NCBI RefSeq assembly: GCF_024139115.2
Contig: NC_085141.1
Span: forward strand, 36,028,120 to 36,092,119
Reading direction: 5' to 3'
DNA length: 64,000 nucleotides
Source of the DNA: Armigeres subalbatus
Taxonomy: Eukaryota; Arthropoda; Insecta; Diptera; Culicidae
The notes under the pieces were generated by a model. It was not told where the DNA came from. It searched no databases and saw nothing but the letters and a program-made list of their open reading frames with translations. This document shows positions 35,238 to 47,200 of the stretch, one piece after another (position 1 is the first letter of the stretch; each line of letters starts with the position of its first letter). The position numbers and the translations under genes were made by a program.

Positions 35238-38200
35238 CTGTTGAAGGAAACAAGAACAATTGTTAGATCTGCTGCATGCTCAATCAACCCACAGCCTCAC
35301 CAATCCTCATCCTAAAATTGTTAAAGGAATGCTCGTTAACGTCGGTAATTTTTTGAAACAGTTCCAACGCATAGTCCAGCATGGCAGTGACGTGTCCGGA
35401 TTCAGCCAATGCGGCCGCATCTCCACCGGCGCCACTATTCAACGTCAGTCCGGATGCCGCCATGTAGGTCGATCCGGTCGTTTTGATCTTCTCCACGTGC
35501 CGAAAGCGGTCCTGCGCCAACAGCTCGTCAAAGTCGACGATAATTTCGTTGAGTAACCGCAAACACTCGACGCCTTCGTTGTTTCCCTCGAGTTCGATGT
35601 AGAATTCGCTAAAGTTCGGAATCGACGCGAACATGACGCACGCCTTGTCGCACTGTTCATGATAGATTTCCTAGGTTGAATTGGTTGGAAATTATCAAAA
35701 AACTATTGCATTACAAATTCTCACTCGAACCAACCTCGATGTTCTTTTCGCGGCGCAGAAAGTGGTCCGCCACGTGCACCGGCAGAATGTTGGCCAGCAG
35801 CTTCCGATTGTACGCCTGCAGGTGTTCCATGTCCTCTTTCTCCTCGGTAGCCTGCAGCTTCCAGATAAAATCCAACCGGCGCGTAATCTCCGTCTGCTGG
35901 CTGTGCATGATCTGACCAATCACGAACACCACCAGAAAGGCGACGTCGATGAGGAACCGTTCCGTGGTGAGAAACCTGTGTGCCCGGAGGGGTGGACGAG
36001 GTGGGAACAAAATGAAGGGCAAATTAGAATCGTTGTAATTTGAACTGTCTGCCGCTTTCCCTTGTATGTGGGAGCAGCCACCAGGAAACATCACCGATGC
36101 GTTAAATTAAAAATTAGGAATTTTCACTGGAGAAAGAAGATCATGATTCCCGCGTGGAGCTGCGTATGTTTGCTTCAAAAACAGTGCTAATTGCAGTTTA
36201 AATAACTTTGTCGTTAATGGACATATCTGAACGGATAATGGCTGCTTTCTAATTCATTCGTTGAGTGGAAAATCAAGTAAAGTGGCGCGACTATGTCTGA
36301 GGTAGCGGCAAATGTAAAATATTTGTTTGGGCAAAAAACACACACATTCAACATAATTGGTTTGATTACAATTATTTGGTGTTATATTTCAACTTTTTTC
36401 TGCTGATATGCTGCTGCGCGACCCATGGTCCTGCGATGCAGTGGTCAATTTTAGTCATTCGTCCCAGAAAGCTGCGACTTTTTTTTAAACCGTTTTTTGT
36501 AGCAATGCCAGAGCGAAATTAATGCGAAGACCACTCATTGAGCCCGGAAAGCCATCCAATGGTCCTCGGGCAGTTAGGAAACATCCGAAAAGATTCGTTC
36601 TAGAGCAGAGGCTCCCAAACTTTTTGGATAAGCGGCCCACTTAGCAGAACCCCTTATTGCTTGTGACCCACCAGGTGCAATATGAATTGATTTTTAGGAA
36701 TTGGATAAAAATGATATTACGTTAGATTGAGCAAATCATAATAAATTGGATTTTTTTTATCCTGTTTTGTATTTCATTTGTATTAGATTGGATTTGGATT
36801 GGATTTGGATTGGATTTGGATTGGATTTGGTTTGGATTTGGATTGGATTTGGTTTGGATTTGGATTGGATTTGGTTTGGATTTGGTTTGGATTTGGATTG
36901 GATTTGGATTGGATTTGGATTGGATTTGGATTGGATTTGGTTTGGATTTGGATTGGATTTGAATTGGATTTGGATTGGATTTGGAATGGATTTGGATTGG
37001 ATTTGGATTGGATTTGGATTGGATTTGGATTGGATTTGGATTGGATTTGGATTGGATTGGATTTGGATTGGATTTGAATTGGATTTGGTTTGGATTTGGA
37101 TTGGATTTGGTTTGGATTGGATTTGAATTGGATTTGGATTGGATTTGGTTTGAATTTGGATTGGATTTGGATTGGTTTGGTTGGTTTGGATTGGTTTGGA
37201 TTGGTTTGGATTGGTTTGGATTGGTTTGGATTGGTTTGGATTGGTTTGGATTGGTTTGGATTGGTTTGGATTGGTTTGGATTGGTTTGGATTGGTTTGGA
37301 TTGGTTTGGATTGGTTTGGATTGGTTTGGATTGGTTTGGTTGGTTTGGATTGGTTTGGATTGGTTTGGATTGGTTTGGATTGGTTTGGATTGGTTTGGAT
37401 TGGTTTGGTTGGTTGGTTCGGTTGGTTTGGATTGGTTTGGATTGGGTTTGGATTGGTTTGGGTTGGTTGGGATTGGTTTGGATTGGTTTGGATTGCGTTG
37501 GGTTGGATTGGGTTTGGTTGGTTTGGATTGGTTTGGATTGGTTTGGTTTGGTTTGGTTGTGTTGGTTTGGATTGTTTTGGATTGGTTTGGATTGGTTTGG
37601 ATTGGTTTGGATTGGTTTGGTTTGGTTTGGATTGGTTTGGATTGGTTTGGATTGGTTTGGATTGGTTTGGATTGGTTTGGTTTGGTTTGGATTGGTTTGG
37701 TTTGGATTGGTTTGAATTGGTTTGGATTGGTTTGGATTGGTTTGGATTGGTTTGGATTGGTTTGGAATGGTTTGGATTGGTTTGGATTGGTTTGGATTGG
37801 TTTGGATTGGTTTGGATTGGTTTGGATTGGTTTGGATTGGTTTGGATTGGTTTGGATTGGTTTGGTTTGGTTTGGTTGGTTTGGTTTGGTTTGGTTGGTT
37901 TGGATTGGTTTGGTTGGTTTGGATTGGTTGGATTGGTTTGGATTGGTTTGGATTGGTTTGGATTGGTTTGGATTGGTTTGGATTGGTTTGGATTGGTTTG
38001 GTTGGTTTGGTTGGTTTGGATTGGTTTGGTTGGTTTGGATTGGTTTGGATTGGTTTGGATTGGTTTGGATTGGTTTGGTTGGTTTGGATTGGTTTGGATT
38101 GGTTTGGATTGGTTTGGATTGGTTTGGATTGGTTTGGATTGGTTTCAGTTGGTTTGGATTGGTTTGGATTGGTTTGGATTGGGTTTGGATTGGTTTGGAT

Positions 38201-41200
38201 TCGGTTGGGATTGGTTTGGATTGGTTTGGATTGGGTTTGGATTGGTTTGGTTTGGTTTGGATTGGATTTGGTTTGGTTTGAATCGGTTTGGTTTTGGTTT
38301 GGTTTGGTTTGGTTGGTTTGGATTGGTTTGGATTGGTTTGGATTGGTTTGGTTTGGTTGGATTGGTTTGGTTGGTTTGAATTGGTTTGGATTGGTTTGGA
38401 ATGGTTTGGATTGGTTTGGATTGGTTTGGTTGGTTTGGATTGGTTTGGGTTGGTTGGATTGGTTTGGATTGGTTTGGATTGGATTGGTTTGGATTGGATT
38501 GGTTTGGATTGGTTTGGTTGCGTTTGGATTGGTTTGGTTTGGTTTGGATTGGATTGGTTTGGTTGGTTTGGATTGGTTTGGATTGGTTTGGTTTGGATTG
38601 GTTTGGTTGGTTTGGATTGGTTTGGATTGGTTTGGATTGGTTTGGTTGGTTTGGATTGGTTTGGATTGGTTTGGATTGGTTTGGATTGGTTTGGATTGGT
38701 TTGGATTGGTTTGGATTGGTTTGGATTGGTTTGGATTGGTTTGGATTGGTTTGGATTGGTTTGGATTGGTTTGGATTGGTTTGGATTGGTTTGGATTGGT
38801 TTGGATTGGTTTGGATTGGTTTGGATTGGTTTGGATTGGGTTTGGATTGGTTTGGATTGGTTTGGATTGGTTTGATTTGGTTTGGTTTGTGTTGGATTTG
38901 GATTGGTTTGGATTGGTTTGGATTGGTTTGGATTGGTTTGGATTGGTTTGGTTTGGTTTGGATTGGTTTGGTTGGTTTGGATTGGTTTGGATTGGTTTGG
39001 ATTGGTTTGGATTGGTTTGGGATGGTTTGGATTGGTTTGGTTGGTTTGGATTGGTTTGGATTGGTTTGGATTGGTTTGGATTGGTTTGGTTGGTTTGGTT
39101 GGTTTGGATTGGTTTGGTTTGGTTTGGATTGGTTTGGTTTGGATTGGTTTGGTTGGTTTGGTTGGTTTGGATTGGTTTGGATTGGTTTGGATTGGTTTGG
39201 ATTGGTTTGGATTGGTTTGGATTGGTTTGGATTGGTTTGGATTGGTTTGGATTGGTTTGGATTGGTTTGGATTGGTTTGGATTGGTTTGGATTGGATTTG
39301 GATTGGTTTCAGTTGGTTTGGATTGGTTTGGATTGGTTTGGATTGGTTTGGATTGGGTTTGGATTGGTTTGGATTCGATTGGGATTGGTTTGGATTGGTT
39401 TGGTTTGGTTTGGATTGGTTTGGTTTGGTTTGAATCGGTTTGGTTTGGTTTGGTTTGGTTTGGATTGGTTTGGATTGGTTTGGATTGGTTTGGATTGGTT
39501 TGGTTTGGTTTGGATTGGTTTGGTTGGTTTGGTTGGTTTGGATTGGTTTGGAATGGTTTGGATTGGTTTGGATTGGTTTGGGTTGGTTTGGATTGGTTTG
39601 GATTGGTTTGGATTGGTTTGGTTGGATTGGTTTGGATTGGTTTGGTTGCGTTTGGATTGGTTTGGTTTGGTTTGGATTGGATTGGTTTGGTTGGTTTGAA
39701 TTGGATTGGTTTGGATTGGTTTGGATTGGTTTGGATTGGTTTGGTTTGGATCGGTTTGGATTGGTTTGGATTGGTTTGGATTGGTTTGGATTGGTTTGGA
39801 TTGGTTTGGATTGGTTTGGATTGGTTTGGATTGGTTTGGTTGGTTTGGATTGGTTTGGATTGGTTGGATTGGTTTGGATTGGTTTGGATTGGTTTGGATT
39901 GGTTTGGATTGGTTTGGATTGGTTTGGATTGGTTTGGTTGGTTTGGTTGGTTTGGATTGGTTTGGATTGGTTTGGATTGGTTTGGATTGGTTTGGATTGG
40001 TTTGGATTGGTTTGGATTGGTTTGGATTGGTTTGGATTGGATTGGTTTGGATTGGTTTGGATTGGTTTGGATTGGTTTGGTTTGGATTGGTTTGGATTGG
40101 TTTGGATTGGTTTGGATTGGGTTTGGATTGGTTTGGATTGGTTTGGATTGGTTTGGATTGCGTTGGGTTGGATTGGGTTTGGATTGGTTTGGATTGGTTT
40201 GGATTGGTTTGGATTGGTTTGGATTGGTTTGGATTTGGTTTGATTTGGTTTGGTTGTGTTGGTTTGGATTGGTTTGGGATTGGATTGGTTTGGATTGGTT
40301 TGGATTGGTTTGGATTGGTTTGGATTGGTTTGGATTGGTTTGGATTGGTTTGGTTGGTTTGGATTGGTTTGGTTGGTTTGGATTGGTTTGGATTGGTTTG
40401 GTTGGTTTGGATTGGTTTGGTTGGTTTGGATTGGTTTGGATTGGTTTGGATTGGTTTGGTTTGGTTGGTTTGGATTGGTTTGGATTGGTTTGGATTGGTT
40501 TGGATTGGTTTGGATTGGTTTGGATTGGTTTGGATTGGTTTGGATTGGTTTGGATTGGTTTGGATTGGTTTGGGTTTGGTTTGGGTTGGTTTGGATTGGT
40601 TTGGATTGGTTTGGATTGGATTGGATTGGTTTGGATTGGTTTGGTTGCGTTTGGATTGGATTTGGTTTGGTTTGGATTGGATTGGTTTGGTTGGTTTGGT
40701 TGGTTTGGATTGGTTTGGATTGGTTTGGATTGGTTTGGTTTGGATTGGTTTGGTTGGTTTGGATTGGTTTGGATTGGTTTGGATTGGTTTGGATTGGTTT
40801 GGATTGGTTTGGTTGGTTTGGATTGGTTTGGATTGGTTTGGATTGGTTTGGATTGGTTGGTTTGGATTGGTTTGGATTGGTTTGGATTGGTTTGGATTGG
40901 TTTGGATTGGTTTGGTTGGTTTGGATTGGTTTGGATTGGTTTGGATTGGTTTGGTTGGTTTGGTTGGTTTGGTTGGTTTGGATTGGTTTGGTTGGTTTGG
41001 ATTGGTTTGGATTGGTTTGGATTGGTTTGGATTGGTTTGGTTGGTTTGGATTGGTTTGGATTGGTTTGGTTTGGATTGGTTTGGATTGGTTTGGATTGGT
41101 TTGGATTGGGTTTGGATTGGTTTGGTTGGTTTGGATTGGTTTGGATTTGCGTTGGGTTGGATTGGGTTTGGATTGGTTTGGATTGGTTTGGATTGGTTTG

Positions 41201-44200
41201 GATTGGTTTGGATTGGTTTGATTTGGTTTGATTTGGTTTGGTTGTGTTGGTTTGGATTGGTTTGGATTGGTTTGGATTGGTTTGGATTGGTTTGGATTGG
41301 TTTGGATTGGTTTGGATTGGTTTGGATTGGTTTGGATTGGTTTGGATTGGTTTGGATTGGTTTGGATTGGTTTGGATTGGTTTGGATTGGTTTGGATTGG
41401 TTTGGATTGGTTTGGTTGGTTTGGATTGGTTTGGATTGGTTTGGGATTGGTTTGGATTGGTTTGGTTGGTTTGGATTGGTTTGGATTGGTTGGTTTGGAT
41501 TGGTTTGGATTGGTTTGGATTGGTTTGGATTGGTTTGGATTGGTTTGGATTGGTTGGATTGGTTTGGATTGGTTTGGATTGGTTTGGTTTGGTTTGGATT
41601 GGTTTGGATTGGTTTGGATTGGTTTGGATTGGTTTGGATTGGTTTGGATTGGTTGGATTGGTTTGGATTGGTTTGGATTGGTTTGGATTGGTTGGTTTGG
41701 ATTGGTTGGACTTGGATTGGTTTGGATTGGATTGGTTTGGATTGGTTTGGATTTGGATTGGTTTGGTTGGTTTGGATTGGTTTGGATTGGTTTGGATTGG
41801 TTTGGATTGGTTTGGATTGGTTGGATTGGTTTGGTTGGTTTGGATTGGTTTGGATTGGTTTGGTTGGTTTGGATTGGTTTGGATTGGGTTGGGATTGGTT
41901 TGGATTTGGTTGGTTTGGATTGGGTTTGGTTTGGTTTGGATTGGTTTGGATTGGTTTGGTTGGTTTGGATTTGGTTTGGATTGGTTTGGATTGGTTTGGA
42001 TTGGTTTGGTTTGGTTGGTTTGGTTGGTTTGGATTGGTTTGGATTGGTTTGGTTGGTTTGGTTTGGATTGGTTTGGATTGGTTTGGATTGGTTTGGATTG
42101 GTTTGGTTTGGTTTGGTTGGTTTGGATTGGTTTGGATTGGTTTGGATTGGTTTGGTTGGTTTGGATTGGTTTGGATTGGTTTGGATTGGTTTGGATTGGT
42201 TTGGATTGGTTGGATTGGTTTGGATTGGTTTGGATTGGTTTGGATTGGTTTGGATTGGTTTGGATTGGTTTGGATTGGTTTGGATTGGTTTGGTTGGTTT
42301 GGATTGGTTTGGATTGGTTTGGATTGGTTTGGTTGGTTTGGATTGGTTTGGATTGGTTTGGATTGGTTTGGTTGGTTTGGATTGGTTTGGATTGGTTTGG
42401 ATTGGTTTGGATTGGTTTGGATTGGTTGGTTGGATTGGTTTGGATTGGTTTGGTTTGGATTGGTTTGGATTGGTTTGGATTGGTTTGGATTGGTTTGGAT
42501 TGGGTTTGGTTTGGTTTGGTTTGGATTGGTTTGGATTGGTTTGGATTGGTTTGGGTTGGTTTGGATTGGTTTGGTTGGTTTGGATTGGTTTGGTTTGGAT
42601 TGGTTTGGTTGGTTTGGATTGGTTTGGATTGGTTTGGATTGGTTTGGATTGGTTTGGATTGGTTTGGATTGGTTTGGATTGGTTTGGATTGGTTTGGATT
42701 GGTTTGGATTGGTTTGGATTGGTTTGGATTGGTTTGGATTGGTTTGGTTGGTTGGTTGGTTGGTTTGGATTGGTTTGGATTGGTTTGGATTGGTTTGGAT
42801 TGGTTTGGATTGGTTTGGATTGGTTTGGATTGGTTTGGTTGGTTTGGATTGGTTTGGATTGGTTTGGATTGGTTTGGTTGGTTTGGATTGGTTTGGTTGG
42901 TTTGGTTGGTTGGATTGGTTTGGATTGGTTTGGATTGGTTGGATTGGTTTGGATTGGTTTGGTTGGTTTGGTTGGTTTGGTTGGTTTGGATTGGTTTGGA
43001 TTGGTTTGGATTGGTTTGGATTGGTTTGGATTGGTTTGGATTGGTTTGGGTTGGTTTGGATTGGTTTGGTTGGTTTGGATTGGTTTGGATTGGTTTGGAT
43101 TGGTTTGGATTGGTTTGGATTGGTTTGGATTGGTTTGGATTGGTTGGTTGGATTGGTTTGGTTGGTTTGGATTGGTTTGGTTGGTTGGTTTGGATTGGTT
43201 TGGATTGGTTTGGATTGGTTTGGATTGGTTGGATTGGTTTGGATTGGTTTGGATTGGTTTGGATTGGTTTGGTTGGATTGGTTTGGATTGGTTGGATTGG
43301 TTGGATTGGTTTGGATTGGTTTGGATTATGTTTGGATTGGTTTGGATTGGTTTGGATTGGTTGGATTGGTTTGGATTGGTTTGGTTGGTTTGGATTGGTT
43401 TGGATTGGATTGGTTTGGATTGGTTTGGATTGGTTTGGATTGGTTTGGATTGGTTTGGATTGGTTTGGATTGGTTTGGGTTGGTTTGGATTGGGTTTGGA
43501 TTGGTTTGGTTTGGTTTGGATTGGTTTGGGTTGGTTTGGATTGGTTTGGATTGGTTTGGATTGGTTTGGATTGGTTTGGATTGGTTTGGATTGGTTTGGA
43601 TTGGTTTGGATTGGTTTGGATTGGTTTGGATTGGTTTGGATTGGTTTGGTTGGTTTGGATTGGTTTGGATTGGTTTGGTTGGTTTGGATTGGTTTGGTTG
43701 GTTTGGATTGGTTGGATTGGTTTGGATTGGTTTGGTTTGGTTGGTTTGGATTGGTTTGGATTGGATTTGGATTGGTTTGGTTGGTTTGGATTGGTTTGGA
43801 TTGGTTTGGATTGGTTGGATTGGTTTGGATTGGTTTGGATTGGTTGGATTGGTTTGGATTGGTTTGGATTGGTTTGGATTGGTTTGGATTGGTTTGGTTG
43901 GTTTGGATTGGTTTGGATTGGTTTGGATTGGTTTGGATTGGTTTGGATTGGTTTGGATTGGTTTGGATTGGTTTGGGTTGGTTTGGATTGGTTTGGATTG
44001 GTTTGGATTGGTTTGGTTGGATTTGGATTGGATTTGGATTGGATTTGGATTGGATTTGGATTGGATTTGGATTGGATTTGGATTGGATTTGGATTGGATT
44101 TGGATTTAAATTGGATTTGGATTGAATTTGAATTGGATTTGGATTGAATTTAGATTGGATTTGGATTGGATTTGGATTGAATATGGATTGGATTTTGATT

Positions 44201-47200
44201 GGATTTGGATTTGGATTGGATTTGGATTGGATTTGGATTGGATTTGAATTGGATTCGGATTGGATTTGGATTGGATTTAATTGTGATTTGAATTGGATTT
44301 GGATTGGATTTGGATTGAATTTGGATTGGATTTGGATTGGATTTGGATTGAACTACGCGTGTTAACCCTAAGGCATTTCTCCAATGATTTCTTGTGTGAC
44401 TGAGACGCGCAACACATATGTAGTGATCACATTCTTTTCTAAGGATCACAAAGAGCATGTTCTGTATTTGAATTTGAACGATATGCCTTTTGCTACGCGA
44501 GTAGACCTTAAAGTTTTAATCCAGGGATTGTTTGAATGACCCGGGAGCATGTACTTTGAAGACTTTTTTTTTCTAGGGACCGCAAAGAGCATGTAGCATA
44601 TTTGAAACTGGTTGAAAGGCCTTTAGGTTCTTGTATTACCATGGGCAAAAGATGTAAACCTTGATAGTGGACAAAAAGTATATTAGTTTCTGGTTCGAAA
44701 ACCGGTCAAAATTATTTAAATCGGTTAGGAATTTCTCAAGTTATAGAAATATCAATTTATGGCACCCTGTCGGCCATATACACGTGTGTTTTTTTTGTTG
44801 GATAAGGGTTAAGCGGGGTGAAGATGAATACAACATTGTGAAAGACGCGACTGATTAGCTACTGACCGAGACCCATCACTGCTAGAGATACAAACGGCCA
44901 TCCAATTAGCTGAGATACTCAAAGCTTGGACATGCGGTCAAACCTCGCAACATCATGGGAAAGTCCCGCAATGCGAAAGTTCGTCAAGTTACAGGGCCAT
45001 ACTGTGTTGCCCTTGCTACTGCCCCATTCTCATGATATGTAGTCTCATATATTTGGTTTCATGAATAGGGTCCGTGTTGTTTTGCCTTAGGTTTCTTAAA
45101 TTGTCATTATGTTACGTACCACGGCTCGCAATGCCGATCGAAGATCAACGCCAGCACCACTATGGAAGCGATATAGCATATCAGAATAACCACCAGCAGG
45201 ACGATCTTGAACAAGATCTTGATGAACTGATGTACCGCACAAGTAAGTAAGGCAAGCAAGGTTAGTAGCAATAGGATCTGTTGGATGAAAAGAATGAGAA
45301 GCTGAATTCGAACTGATTTTTTTTGCGCTCTGTGCCGGTACTCACATTAAAAGTTTTCGATTCATTACACTGATTAGGCCACTGCAGAAAATATTCCTCC
45401 GAAAGCGATAGATAGAGAATAAAAGTCTGCAAAAAATTAAAAGGAAAAAGTTACGTAAAGAAAATAAGAATCGCACATACTTTAGTTACCAGTTTATAGT
45501 AAGACAAACATATCACAGTAACAACAACACATAATGATATCACTTGAGCGATCTCCCGACGGCCGTGAATTCTCTGCGACATCATTCGGAAGAAGTTGGA
45601 TATTTTCTGTTTAACAAAATAAGAACAGTATAAATATGTTGCACCATCTTCATCAAAATCATTTTACGAACTGTATCTTCCTTCGAGAAGACTGGAACAC
45701 AGGAAACTAGTAGCATCACAGTTAGTATACCGTACACCCAGTAGGTGTAATGATCCCTGAAAAATAAGATCAACGATGTAGCACTCTTTCGGTATTCCGT
45801 AAACAGCAAAAAAAAAGGCTTACATTGGGAATACCAGCACCTGGATCGACATGATCCCGAAAAAGATGATAATGCTGCAGTAAAAGTACACGTTCAGCAT
45901 CGGATCCGGCTCCCGACAGTACTTCCGCTCGATGTCGTCCTTGATGAAAGTCAAATGGAAGCGCTTGCAGTGATCCAACCGCAGACGATCTATCGATCGC
46001 GCATCGATCGCCTTTATCAAATATTCGTTGACCTCCTCCTCGGTGCTCTTGGGCTCCTGTTTGTCATTGAAACCCATTTTGGACCAGTGGCCCATCATGC
46101 GCAGTTCTTTGGAAATGTTTCCATTCACGGAAGACGACTGCTTGGACATGGTATGCTGGAAACAATAATATTGATATTCAGCTTGAGATCAATTTGTAAT
46201 TGTCCTTATGTGAACGTCTTACCGCTCGATACGATTCCTTAGGAACTATCAAATAGGTTTGAATTTGGTGATCTTTCAGGTAATTGTTGCGATCGGCTCC
46301 TTTACCCTCCTCCACTTCGTAGTGATCACCCAAACTTTTGAGCGTTTCTTTCGTAATGTGAACCCTCCCGGGAACCCCCCCACTTTCCATATAGTTTGCC
46401 AGCGTCACATCGTTGGACCACACGTCAAACTGCCACTTTCTCGACCCCAGCACTCCACAGTGCACCCTCCCGGTGTGAATCCCCACTCTCATGTTGACAT
46501 TCACTGCCATCACCTCTCGAACGAGAGCGATGGCATCGATCATATCCAATCCCATCTCGACCGAACAGATCGCATGATCGGGCCTTGCTTCCGGCAAGCC
46601 CGACACACAGTAATAGCAATCGCCAAGCAGCTTGATCCTCAGACAGTGGTGTTCCTGTGCAAGCCGGTCGAACCGGGCGAACAGTTCGTTCAGCAGCCGC
46701 ACCAATTCCTCTGCAGTACATTGGTCCGATAAGCTGGTGAAGCCGCAGATGTCCGCGAACAGAATACTCACATTCTCGTGCCGTTGGATGTAGATTTTGT
46801 GGAACTGGGCTTCCTCCCGCGGCTGTCCAGCGATGTCGTTCTTCATCTCCATTGCCACATGACGCGGCAGTACCGACAGAAGCAGTTGCTCTTGCTTTTG
46901 ATTTTCCCGTTGAATTCGGAGCCGTGCCTCCACGCACTGACGAGTTTCCATGAACGCATTACGCTGGGAGCGCTCCTTGGGCCAGTGGAGCAGAATGCCG
47001 GTTGCGTTCGTGCAGGCCAGCGTAATGAGGTCCGAGTGGAGCTGAAATGGAAGGAGATATGTGAGGTGATAAGTTACGAAGGAGATTGCGTTTTGGAATT
47101 GATTGTAATTAGTGACTACCTGTTAACATACATTTAGGATGCAATTTCTAGTGAATTATATTTTTAAATCGTATGAATCTTGCTTAACTTTTCAGAAGGA

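Noticed and set aside
36746..44365. Very long plus-strand frames of [10 protein letters not shown] repeats, up to 1467 codons
   Set aside because: The GGATTGGTTT unit contains no stop in any frame; frames overlap each other in all three phases. A Trp/Gly/Leu-only protein of this size is implausible.
45607..45671. Exon D reading through to 45582 as a longer coding exon
   Set aside because: The 65-bp segment has a pyrimidine-rich 3' end and AG, and skipping it restores the [10 protein letters not shown] frame; reading through gives an early stop.
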